Origin: an uncultured Clostridia bacterium
GTDB taxonomy: Bacteria > Bacillota > Clostridia > RUG12999
Length of the DNA stretch: 53,082 nucleotides
Assembly: GCA_934792465.1 (NCBI GenBank)
Contig: CAKVOK010000018.1
Coordinates: forward strand, 1 to 53,082
Direction: 5' to 3'
In this document: piece after piece, positions 1 through 6,868 of the stretch
Numbering within the stretch: position 1 is the stretch's first letter
How the letters are laid out: every line of letters begins with the position of its first letter
Made by a program: the position numbers and the translations under genes
The notes under the pieces: generated by a model
Seen by the model: the letters and a program-made list of their open reading frames with translations, nothing else
Database searches by the model: none
Told to the model about the DNA's origin: nothing

Positions 1-258
1 AACGAAAAGTATATACCTCTTGCCGATATATCGGTATGCGGAGCAAGTGCGAACGCTCCGGTGGGATTTTTCGGAAAGGCGAAAACTCTTGCCGTTAATT
101 TCGATACCGGGATTGAGGGAGCAAGGGTATATTTGCAGCATATGACGGAGGAAGAAGCAATCGATATTACGGACTGTGCGAAAATAAAAGGGAATACATT
201 GGTTATTTCGGGAGAAATCCTGAACAGTCGTGCTGCCGTGATTCACATTGAAATATAA
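1..258 (+). CDS. C-terminal end of an unknown protein (partial)
   Basis: The reading frame is open from the first base and stops with TAA at 256-258, so only the last 85 residues are present and the start lies outside the window. The visible part is rich in short alternating hydrophobic strands, ends in VIHIEI, and has no transmembrane segment. It looks like a C-terminal beta-sandwich domain, such as those that close many secreted or glycan-acting enzymes, but I recognise no motif and assign no function. A GTG at 61 is in frame but has no ribosome binding site and the frame continues well upstream, so it is not a start. The next gene is 65 bases away and has its own promoter. Confidence 0.6.
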   Translation, partial: NEKYIPLADISVCGASANAPVGFFGKAKTLAVNFDTGIEGARVYLQHMTEEEAIDITDCAKIKGNTLVISGEILNSRAAVIHIEI

Positions 259-267
259 ATCATATTT

Positions 268-296
268 GCATACTCAGAGTATATCTCGCATATTAT
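268..296 (+). promoter_or_regulatory. Candidate sigma-E-type promoter of spoIIID
   Basis: GCATA at 268-272 and CATATTAT at 289-296 resemble the -35 and the CATAnnnT -10 of mother-cell sigma-E promoters, the sigma factor known to transcribe spoIIID in Bacillus. The implied start is about 20 bases before the gene. A perfect inverted repeat, ATACTC-A-GAGTAT (270-282), lies between the two boxes and could be an operator. The spacing match is approximate, so this is a suggestion. Confidence 0.4.
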
Positions 297-323
297 ATAC
301 AAAAATCAATATGGGGGATGTGC

Positions 324-584
324 ATGAAAGATTATATAGAAGAAAGAGCGGCGATTTTTGCCCATTACATAATAGATACAGGTGCTACGGTGCGAAAGAC
401 CGCAAAGCATTTTAATATATCAAAATCTACCGTACATAAAGATGTTACGGAACGCCTTGAGGGATTTAACCAGGCTCTGGCAAAGAAAGTTAATGCTGTT
501 TTGCAGGAAAACAAACAGGAACGGCATATACGAGGCGGTATCGCCACAAAGAAAAAATATGAAAATATGAAAAAACACAATTAA
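324..584 (+). CDS. spoIIID: Sporulation transcriptional regulator SpoIIID
   Basis: A DNA-binding protein of 86 residues. In Bacillus and Clostridia SpoIIID acts in the mother cell, where it activates and represses sigma-E genes and helps switch on sigma-K. The sequence shows the typical IEERA...YIIDTGATVRKTAK opening followed by a helix-turn-helix (HFNISKSTVHKDVTERL, about residues 29-45) and a basic tail ending in KKHN. Length fits the family (80-95). Start: ATG at 318 sits directly against the GGGGG ribosome binding site (313-317), while ATG at 324 has correct spacing and gives the standard MKDYIEERA start, so 324 is chosen. The gene is monocistronic, followed by a terminator. It indicates a genome with at least part of the sporulation programme. 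Confidence 0.95.
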   Translation: MKDYIEERAAIFAHYIIDTGATVRKTAKHFNISKSTVHKDVTERLEGFNQALAKKVNAVLQENKQERHIRGGIATKKKYENMKKHN

Positions 585-591
585 TACCGAG

Positions 592-628
592 TTTCAGGCT
601 GTATTCAACGCAGTCTGAAATTTTTTTT
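592..628 (+). terminator. Rho-independent terminator after spoIIID
   Basis: The arms TTTCAGGCTG (592-601) and CAGTCTGAAA (611-620) form a 10-bp stem with one G-U pair and a 9-base loop, followed at once by eight T residues (621-628). Confidence 0.85.
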
Positions 629-649
629 GAAAAAATTTCTATCTTCCTA

Positions 650-706
650 TTGACAAAGTAGGTAAATAGTGATATAATAATAACATACTTAAACGGTAGG
701 TTAATA
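650..706 (+). promoter_or_regulatory. Sigma-A promoter of cysK-mnmA-rrf2 with paired GTAGGTWAATA boxes
   Basis: TTGACA (650-655), a 17-base spacer and TATAAT (673-678) form a near-perfect promoter. Two near-identical 11-mers, GTAGGTAAATA (658-668) and GTAGGTTAATA (696-706), lie one in the spacer and one just downstream of the expected start. CCTA/TAGG around the -35 (647-662) adds partial dyad symmetry. The placement suits repression, and the Rrf2-type regulator encoded last in the operon is the obvious candidate; that link is inferred. Confidence 0.75.
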
Positions 707-745
707 CAAAAGAGAATAATAATTAAAAAAAGGGAGTAATGAATC

Positions 746-1678
746 ATGTCTAAAATTTATTCATCAGCCGATATGCTTATCGGCAAAACACCGCTTCTTG
801 AACTCACACATATTGAAAAAGAATATAATCTTAAAGCAAAGATTATAGCGAAACTGGAATATTTCAATCCGGCAGGCTCTGTTAAAGACCGTATTGCGAA
901 AGCAATGCTTGACGAAGCCGAAAAAAGCGGAGTATTAAAACCGGGTTCGGTTATCATCGAACCGACATCGGGAAATACAGGTATCGGCCTTGCTTCCGTT
1001 GCCGCAGCAAGAGGTTACCGCATAATTATTGTTATGCCTGATACAATGTCTGTTGAACGCCGTCAGCTTATGAAAGCATACGGTGCGGAGCTTGTACTCA
1101 GCGAGGGCGCAAAGGGCATGAAAGGCGCTATTGCAAAGGCGGACGAGCTTGCCGCAGAAATACCGAACAGCTTTATACCGGGGCAGTTTGTGAATTCCGC
1201 AAACCCGAAAGCACATTTTGAAACAACGGGACCGGAAATATACGAAGATACGGACGGCAAGGTGGATATTTTCGTTGCCGGCGTAGGCACAGGCGGTACG
1301 GTAACCGGTGTAGGGGAGTATCTGAAATCGAAAAACCCGAATGTTAAGGTCGTAGCCGTTGAACCTGCCACATCTCCGGTTTTGTCAAAAGGAACTCCGG
1401 GTGCTCATAAGATACAGGGTATCGGTGCGGGATTTGTGCCGAAAGTGCTTAATACTAATATATATGATGAAATTATTGCCGTAGAAAACGAGGACGCTTT
1501 CAGTGCCGGCAAACTCACCGGCAAAAAAGAGGGTGTTCTTGTCGGAATTTCTTCCGGTGCGGCACTAAGTGCTGCTATAGAACTTGCAAAACGTCCGGAA
1601 AACGAGGGCAAAAATATTGTTGTTCTTTTCCCTGATACCGGCGACAGATACCTTTCAACACCGCTTTTCGCAGACTGA
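746..1678 (+). CDS. cysK: Cysteine synthase A (O-acetylserine sulfhydrylase)
   Basis: A cytosolic PLP enzyme that makes L-cysteine from O-acetylserine and sulfide. The 310 residues are full length for the family. Visible landmarks are the PLP lysine in NPAGSVKDR (Lys47), the substrate loop PTSGNTGIG, the phosphate-binding GTGGTVTGVG loop, and the C-terminal SSGAA motif. The start ATG is preceded by GGGAG (732-736). It is the first gene of an operon with mnmA (4-base gap) and an Rrf2 regulator, which groups cysteine supply, a sulfur-consuming tRNA enzyme and a likely Fe-S or cysteine-responsive repressor. Regulation is probably through the paired boxes around its promoter. Confidence 0.96.
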   Translation: MSKIYSSADMLIGKTPLLELTHIEKEYNLKAKIIAKLEYFNPAGSVKDRIAKAMLDEAEKSGVLKPGSVIIEPTSGNTGIGLASVAAARGYRIIIVMPDTMSVERRQLMKAYGAELVLSEGAKGMKGAIAKADELAAEIPNSFIPGQFVNSANPKAHFETTGPEIYEDTDGKVDIFVAGVGTGGTVTGVGEYLKSKNPNVKVVAVEPATSPVLSKGTPGAHKIQGIGAGFVPKVLNTNIYDEIIAVENEDAFSAGKLTGKKEGVLVGISSGAALSAAIELAKRPENEGKNIVVLFPDTGDRYLSTPLFAD

Positions 1679-1682
1679 TTTT

Positions 1683-2768
1683 ATGAATGAAAAAGGAAGA
1701 GTTCTTATCGCAATGAGCGGCGGCGTGGATTCCAGTGTAGCTGCATTTCTCATGAAACAGCAAGGCTACGAATGTATCGGCTGTACAATGAAGCTGTATC
1801 AAAATGAGGACGCAGGCATTGACAAAAGCCGTACTTGTTGTTCGCTTAGTGATACGGAAGACGCACGAAATGTAGCATTTAAGCTTGATATTCCGTATTA
1901 TGTATTGAATTTTTCGGACGATTTCCGCAATAAAATTATAAAAAAATTTGCAGACGCTTATATACACGGATTTACACCGAATCCGTGTATAGACTGCAAT
2001 AAATATATGAAATTCAGCAAGCTTTATGCCCTTGCAAGAGAATTGGACTGCAAATATATTGTAACCGGACATTATGCACGTGTCGAATATGAAAGCGGCA
2101 AATATTTTTTGAAGAAAGCGCTTGACGAATCCAAAGACCAAAGCTATGTTTTATATGATATGACGCAGGAACAGCTGGAGCATACGCTTTTTCCGCTCGG
2201 TCATCTAAGAAAAACCGAAACACGTGAAATTGCGGAGGAAAACGGGCTTGTTACGGCATTTAAGCCCGACAGCCAGGATATATGCTTCGTTCCGGACGGC
2301 AATTATGCCGAAGTTGTCAAGCTACATTCGGACATACCTGTTAAATCGGGAAACTTTATTGATATTCACGGGAATGTTGTCGGACGGCATAAAGGAATTA
2401 TATATTACACCATAGGTCAGCGCAGAGGTATCGGTATATCTTCTTCGCATCCCTTGTATGTATGCCGCATTTCCGCACGCAACAACACGGTTACGGTCGG
2501 CAGAGAAGAAGATTTGTACAGCAAAATGGTTTTTGCCGATAACTTTAATTTCATATCGGATGTTTATAATGAGCCTTTCAGATGCAGTGCAAAAATACGA
2601 TACCGCCATAGGGAACAGCCGGCTCTTGCAATTCCTATGGATAATAATTGCGTTAAGATTATTTTTGACGAGCCGCAGCGTGCCGTGACACCGGGGCAGT
2701 CTGCCGTTTTGTATGACGGCGATACTGTAATCGGCGGCGGAATCATACGCTGTGAAACGGAGGAATAA
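1683..2768 (+). CDS. mnmA: tRNA-specific 2-thiouridylase MnmA
   Basis: This enzyme thiolates U34 of the wobble base in Lys, Glu and Gln tRNAs, using ATP and sulfur passed on from a cysteine desulfurase. At 361 residues it has normal length. It has the PP-loop ATP site SGGVDSS (12-18), the cysteine in NPCIDCNKYMKF (Cys105; Cys102 is an extra neighbour) and the second catalytic cysteine in SQDICF (Cys201), plus the GRRGIG-like GQRRGIGI segment. The frame is open further upstream into cysK, but ATG 1683 gives the family N-terminus (GRVLIAMSGGVDSS), so it is chosen. It lies 4 bases after cysK and 2 bases before the Rrf2 gene. Confidence 0.96.
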   Translation: MNEKGRVLIAMSGGVDSSVAAFLMKQQGYECIGCTMKLYQNEDAGIDKSRTCCSLSDTEDARNVAFKLDIPYYVLNFSDDFRNKIIKKFADAYIHGFTPNPCIDCNKYMKFSKLYALARELDCKYIVTGHYARVEYESGKYFLKKALDESKDQSYVLYDMTQEQLEHTLFPLGHLRKTETREIAEENGLVTAFKPDSQDICFVPDGNYAEVVKLHSDIPVKSGNFIDIHGNVVGRHKGIIYYTIGQRRGIGISSSHPLYVCRISARNNTVTVGREEDLYSKMVFADNFNFISDVYNEPFRCSAKIRYRHREQPALAIPMDNNCVKIIFDEPQRAVTPGQSAVLYDGDTVIGGGIIRCETEE

Positions 2769-2770
2769 AT

Positions 2771-3175
2771 ATGATGATTTCAACACGAGGCAGATATGCT
2801 CTGAGGGTTTTGATAGATATAGCGGAGCATGACAGCGGAGGATATATTCCGCTCAAAGAAATTGCCGAACGCCAGGGTATATCTCTTAAATATATCGAAA
2901 GAATTATACCTGTTCTGAAGAAAAATAAGCTTGTTGAGAGTATTCACGGAAAAGGCGGCGGTTACAAACTCTCGGCATCTCCTGAAAAATATAAGGTCAA
3001 AGATATTCTCACTTTGACGGAGGGTTCTCTCGCTCCGGTTGCCTGTTTGGAATGCGGCGCCGAAGTATGCCCCAGACGCAGCGAGTGCAGAACGCTTAAA
3101 ATGTGGGAAAATCTCTACAGTACGGTTAATGATTTTTTTGATAATATTACATTGGCAGATTTAATGAGGGTGTAG
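2771..3175 (+). CDS. Rrf2-family transcriptional regulator (IscR/CymR-like)
   Basis: A 134-residue winged-helix repressor. Residues 1-80 match the Rrf2 family (MISTRGRYALRVLIDIA, then a helix-turn-helix around IPLKEIAERQGISLKYIERII and a GKGGGYKL wing). Cys92, Cys95, Cys100 and Cys106 resemble the three-cysteine [2Fe-2S] pocket of IscR (92, 98, 104 in E. coli), so it may sense Fe-S status; CymR-type regulators that sense cysteine synthase lack this pocket. Linkage to cysK and mnmA supports control of sulfur metabolism and autoregulation. Ribosome binding site GGAGG is at 2759-2763; ATG 2774 is an alternative start. The last codons and the TAG stop lie inside the repeat beginning at 3163, so the natural C-terminus may have been altered by it. 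Confidence 0.88.
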   Translation: MMISTRGRYALRVLIDIAEHDSGGYIPLKEIAERQGISLKYIERIIPVLKKNKLVESIHGKGGGYKLSASPEKYKVKDILTLTEGSLAPVACLECGAEVCPRRSECRTLKMWENLYSTVNDFFDNITLADLMRV

Positions 3176-3368
3176 CAAAACGAAATCGTTTTGCTACACC
3201 CTCATTTGGGGCTTTAGAAAAATAGTGCAGAATGGACAAACTGAGCAAAAGCAAGACTTTGCCTTGCTTTTGGTACCCGAGGGCGTATGTGTATACGTCG
3301 AGAGGCGAAGGTTGTTCATAGCATAAAGCAATATTTTATTTTAGAAATTCGTTCTCAAACGAATTTCT
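3163..3368. repeat. Two-hairpin interspersed repeat, long copy (A)
   Basis: It starts with a perfect 21-bp inverted repeat (3163-3183 with 3186-3206; core GGGTGTAGCAAAACGA), continues with a linker of about 49 bases (3205-3254) and ends with a second perfect hairpin (AGAAATTCGTT, 3343-3353, with 3358-3368, loop CTCA). The same order recurs at 36836-36962 with only two differences in the linker. This copy has about 80 extra bases bounded by two AAAGCAA words, including a 10-bp inverted repeat CAAAAGCAAG/CTTGCTTTTG. It fills the space between rrf2 and the convergent gene at 3386. The first hairpin lacks a T-run on this strand, so it is not a classic terminator. Confidence 0.85.
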
Positions 3369-3385
3369 ACATCTGTTTTAGTTTG

Positions 3386-5599
3386 TCATATGTTAAAATT
3401 CAGTGTAAATTTCTCTGCGGAAATATATATTGTATTTTCGTCTGCGGATTTCTCGGTGCAAAATGATACATCGCCGAATATTTCAATTCCTCGTTTCGAT
3501 TTATCATGTATGAAAATATATTCCGCGTTGTGTGCCGCACTCCTGCATACGCTTGTGGAATGTGCATTTTTCAGCGTGTCGGAAACAAATCTGCCGTTTT
3601 CGAAATACTTAATGAATTTGCATTGTTTTTCCGTGCAAATTTTATATTCTATATCTTTGCAGCATATGTCGATACAGCCGTTTGCATTGATTCTGTATCG
3701 GGCGGCAAATTTGATTCTCGGGGGTTTTGATTCTTCCGAAATGCTGTAATTTACGCATAACGAAATTTTATTATCGCTGCATTCCGTCACTTCGTATCCG
3801 TAAACATGAAGTCTTTCGAATTTTGGCATATCAAATCCCGTTGATGTTATAAATTCATGCCCGTCTTTTACAAAACTTGTAAAACAGCCGTAAAACGTGT
3901 TAAAAACGTATGTAAAATCGTTACCGAAAATAACTATTTGCTCCTTATCCTGCTCGGCTTCAAGACAATGAATTTCTTTCGGCATTATGCGTTTCGCTTT
4001 CGGCACGTCTAATCTGAATGAATATTCAAACGAACCGATATAAATATTCAAGTAGCAGCCGAATACACAGGAATAGGGGAGAGAAGTATTCAGATTATAC
4101 GTTTTCGAACGTTTCGGTGCAATCTCGAACGTCAGATTTTTTTCGGACAAGATTTTTCCGTCGCAAAGAATCTCGAGCTTCAGATTAATATTTTTTATAA
4201 TATCGTTCAGGTTTTTGATTTTTATTTTAGTATTATCAATAAACTCAATATCAATCGGTCTGTATGAACGGCATACAGTCTTTAGTTCGTTTTTCGGTAT
4301 TCCGTTCAGAGTAAGCCCCGAAAGCATATTTTTTCCTTTGACAATCTCAAATTCCGTTCCGGCACTGTAGCTCAAGTTTCCGCTTTCATCTTCAATCGCA
4401 ATTGTTTCGTCGGCCCACAGCGGCATATCGGGTAAATTTTTCAAGCCGCTGACAATGCACGGAAAATTTTTGTCACGTTCGCATAATACACTGTTTTGAT
4501 GCGGATAAATAAGATAAAATCCCATTCCCGAGCAAAGCTCCGCAAGCATGTGACTGTACGGTCTGTTCGGGCAAAGCAGTGTATTTATTCCGTTTTGCTT
4601 CATAAGAGAAAGCTGCGATATATACTGCGTTTCCGTCATGTAATATCCGAAATCGCAGTCAAATTCATTGAAAACAACACCTTTTATTTTCACCCTTTTA
4701 TTATTTACAACAAAATTATTTTCCGTATTGTATTCCGCAAAACCAATCTCAAACGGAATAAATTCCGATTCTGTTTTTATAATTATTTTGTATAAATTCG
4801 GCGTTTCGGACGTCCACAAATAGGGATTTTCAATCTGAAAATGCATATCGGATGTTTGTTTTATCAATTCGCCGTTCGGTGAATATACGGAAACCGAAAT
4901 ATCTTTATCAGCCGAAATATTGACATATCCGTTTATATCAGTTGTAATTTTAATATCTTTTACGTGATTTTTTTCACGTGCCAGCAAATAAACATCTCTC
5001 AATATTCCCGAAAATCTGTATCCGTCGGTGTTTTCCGAATACGAGGAGGTAGAGTATTTAAGCACCTTAACCGTAATGAAATTTTCGCCGTTATTCAGAT
5101 ATTTTGTAATATTAAAAGAAGTATTTATGTACGAACCTTCGCTGTAACCGACATATAAACCGTTAATATAAAGGTAAAAACAAGAGCTTACTCCGTCAAA
5201 ATTTATGTAAATCTCTTTGCCGTCCCATTTTTCGGGAAAAATAAATGCACGGCTGTATACTCCGGCAGGATTTTCGTTCGGCACTGTAGGAAATTCATCA
5301 GCAAATTCAAGCCTGCTTTCCGAATATACTATATCTCCGTAGCCAAACAGCTGCCACGGCGACGGAACGGAAATTTCAGACCAATCATAATTAAAAGCCT
5401 CTGCAGACGCTATATCGTCAGGAATATCAAGATATTTATTATAATATATGAAATTCCAGTTTCCGTTAAGTGATTTAAAATAAAAAGATTTTTTTCTTAT
5501 ATTTTGCAATGCAGAGTCTTTATCTTCATAAGGAATATAAAAGCTTGACGGAGCCTCGGTATTTTCAGTTGTAATATCAATGTCCTGCCATTCGTTCAT
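3386..5599 (-). CDS. GH2 beta-galactosidase-like protein with most of the catalytic barrel missing
   Basis: A 737-residue relative of LacZ-type glycoside hydrolase family 2. The N-terminal sugar-binding jelly roll (about 1-210: SLNGNWNF, SVPSPWQLFGYGD, NPAGVYSR, FRFSGILRDVYLL-like), the immunoglobulin-like domain and the C-terminal beta-sandwich regions are recognisable. The TIM barrel starts (IKGVVFNEFDCDFG, LMKQNGINTLLCP) but then breaks off. The acid/base motif (WSLGNES in the intact paralogue at 29288) and the nucleophile motif (IEYAHAMGN) are absent, and the conserved RHD is replaced by VFNEFD. It is therefore probably not a hydrolase; a sugar-binding or regulatory role is possible. There is no signal peptide. 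Start ATG 5599 has AAAGGA at proper distance; a TTG at 5608 abuts it. The frame is intact, so it is not an ordinary pseudogene. Confidence 0.8.
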   Translation of the reverse strand: MNEWQDIDITTENTEAPSSFYIPYEDKDSALQNIRKKSFYFKSLNGNWNFIYYNKYLDIPDDIASAEAFNYDWSEISVPSPWQLFGYGDIVYSESRLEFADEFPTVPNENPAGVYSRAFIFPEKWDGKEIYINFDGVSSCFYLYINGLYVGYSEGSYINTSFNITKYLNNGENFITVKVLKYSTSSYSENTDGYRFSGILRDVYLLAREKNHVKDIKITTDINGYVNISADKDISVSVYSPNGELIKQTSDMHFQIENPYLWTSETPNLYKIIIKTESEFIPFEIGFAEYNTENNFVVNNKRVKIKGVVFNEFDCDFGYYMTETQYISQLSLMKQNGINTLLCPNRPYSHMLAELCSGMGFYLIYPHQNSVLCERDKNFPCIVSGLKNLPDMPLWADETIAIEDESGNLSYSAGTEFEIVKGKNMLSGLTLNGIPKNELKTVCRSYRPIDIEFIDNTKIKIKNLNDIIKNINLKLEILCDGKILSEKNLTFEIAPKRSKTYNLNTSLPYSCVFGCYLNIYIGSFEYSFRLDVPKAKRIMPKEIHCLEAEQDKEQIVIFGNDFTYVFNTFYGCFTSFVKDGHEFITSTGFDMPKFERLHVYGYEVTECSDNKISLCVNYSISEESKPPRIKFAARYRINANGCIDICCKDIEYKICTEKQCKFIKYFENGRFVSDTLKNAHSTSVCRSAAHNAEYIFIHDKSKRGIEIFGDVSFCTEKSADENTIYISAEKFTLNFNI

Positions 5600-5701
5600 T
5601 ATTATCAAATCCTTTCATAGATTAGTATAACATAAAATTAAATAAAATGGAATAGATAAAATAAAATTTTTATAAAAAAACACTTATTTTCGGCAGAATG
5701 C

Positions 5702-5730
5702 TTGACAAACTCACAAAAATATGGTATAAT
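5702..5730 (+). promoter_or_regulatory. Sigma-A promoter of the recombinase gene
   Basis: TTGACA (5702-5707) and TATAAT (5725-5730) are both perfect and 17 bases apart. The 5' leader begins near 5737 and contains the hairpin at 5744-5773. On the opposite strand, AGTATA at 5624-5629 could be the -10 (TATACT) of the gene ending at 3386, but no good -35 is seen for it. Confidence 0.85.
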
Positions 5731-5743
5731 AAATCAAGAAATG

Positions 5744-5773
5744 AATTTCGCAAAATATTAATTTTGCGAAATT
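5744..5773. promoter_or_regulatory. Perfect 13-bp inverted repeat in the leader of the recombinase gene
   Basis: AATTTCGCAAAAT (5744-5756) and ATTTTGCGAAATT (5761-5773) are exact reverse complements around a 4-base loop. The element sits just after the transcription start and 14 bases before the ribosome binding site, with a run of seven T residues (5780-5786) following it. It could be an operator, an attenuator hairpin, or a recombinase binding site. Confidence 0.7.
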
Positions 5774-5795
5774 GAGATGTTTTTTTGGAGGAATC

Positions 5796-6743
5796 ATGAA
5801 AGAACTTAATTTTACCGATGCCCCGCCTATTCTCGGCGACTTTTTAAATTATCAGCTTGTCATAAAAGGAAAATCGAAAAATACCGTGCGTGAGTATTAT
5901 TATGATTTGAGAACCTTCCTCAGATATTTAAAATCCCGTGAGGCTGATTATGATAACTTTAAATCCATTGTTATTTCCGATGTTACAATAGATTTAATCA
6001 AAAAAGTAAATCTGAGCGTTCTCTACGAATACCTCTCTTTTGTAAATACAACTCTTTCAAACGCCGCAACCGCACGAGCAAGAAAAGTTTCCAGTCTGAG
6101 GTCGTTTTTTAAATATTTAACAGAAAAGGCCGGTCTGCTGTCAGTCAATCCGGCATTGGAGCTTGATACACCGAAGATAAAAAAAGCATTGCCGAAATAC
6201 CTCTCCCTCACCGAATCGAAAAAATTGCTGAACTGCATCAACGGTGAAAATTTTGAACGTGATTATTGCATAATTACACTGTTTTTAAACTGCGGAATGC
6301 GTCTTTCGGAGCTTACAAATATTAACATAAAAGACATAAAAGGTGACACTATAAGGATTCTCGGCAAAGGTAACAAGGAACGCACCGTTTATCTGAATAA
6401 TGCCTGTATCTCCGCAATAAATAACTATCTCAGAGTGCGGCCGCACGACGGTGTAAAGGACGCCGATGCACTGTTTATAAGCCGTGAAAACAGGCGTATT
6501 TCGGGAAGAATGGTAGAAAATATAGTCAAGAAATATATCAAGGCTGCAGGGCTCGACCCGGAAAAATATTCTCCGCACAAGCTCCGCCATACAGCGGCTA
6601 CCCTCCTCTATCTTTACGGTGATGTTGACATAAGAATATTACAGGAAATCCTGGGACACGAAAATTTGAATACTACGGAAATATATACGCACGTAGAAAA
6701 CAAATCTATCAAGGATGCAGTAAAAAAACATCCGCTTTCTTAA
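5796..6743 (+). CDS. Tyrosine recombinase of the XerC/XerD type
   Basis: A site-specific recombinase of 315 residues, the size of Xer proteins, which resolve chromosome dimers at dif during cell division. It has an N-terminal SAM-like core-binding domain (about 10-112) and a C-terminal catalytic domain. The full catalytic set is visible: Arg169 (CGMRLSEL), Lys191 (LGKGNKER), His261-x-x-Arg264 (HKLRHTAA), His288 (LGHENL) and nucleophile Tyr297 (IYTHV). The start at ATG 5796 is preceded by GGAGG (5787-5791); an ATG at 5772 lies in frame but overlaps the hairpin. No neighbouring excisionase, transposase or phage gene is present, which favours a housekeeping role, though XerC and XerD cannot be told apart here. 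Confidence 0.92.
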   Translation: MKELNFTDAPPILGDFLNYQLVIKGKSKNTVREYYYDLRTFLRYLKSREADYDNFKSIVISDVTIDLIKKVNLSVLYEYLSFVNTTLSNAATARARKVSSLRSFFKYLTEKAGLLSVNPALELDTPKIKKALPKYLSLTESKKLLNCINGENFERDYCIITLFLNCGMRLSELTNINIKDIKGDTIRILGKGNKERTVYLNNACISAINNYLRVRPHDGVKDADALFISRENRRISGRMVENIVKKYIKAAGLDPEKYSPHKLRHTAATLLYLYGDVDIRILQEILGHENLNTTEIYTHVENKSIKDAVKKHPLS

Positions 6744-6764
6744 AAAATATTTGTTAAAAAGGTA

Positions 6765-6793
6765 TTGTTTTTTTTATAAATTTGTAGTATAAT
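6765..6793 (+). promoter_or_regulatory. Promoter of the COG0523 GTPase pair
   Basis: TTGTTT (6765-6770), a 17-base spacer and TATAAT (6788-6793). The leader to the first gene is about 70 bases. I see no clear Zur or Fur box in it. Confidence 0.65.
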
Positions 6794-6868
6794 AGGTATT
6801 GGTATAGAGTTCCTCTCCCCTATTTCGGGAAAACGATATATCACAACAATTGAAAAGAGGTAGTCAGC

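Noticed and set aside
1575..2141. Antisense ORF over mnmA and other long shadow ORFs
   Set aside because: They overlap clearly identified genes, lack ribosome binding sites and family motifs, and arise from codon bias on the other strand.
3186..3210. Ordinary terminator after the Rrf2 gene
   Set aside because: The hairpin is strong, but no T-run follows on the plus strand, and the sequence belongs to a repeat found elsewhere.
5796..6743. Integrase of a mobile element
   Set aside because: Size fits Xer proteins and there are no excisionase, relaxase, phage or attachment-site signs nearby.
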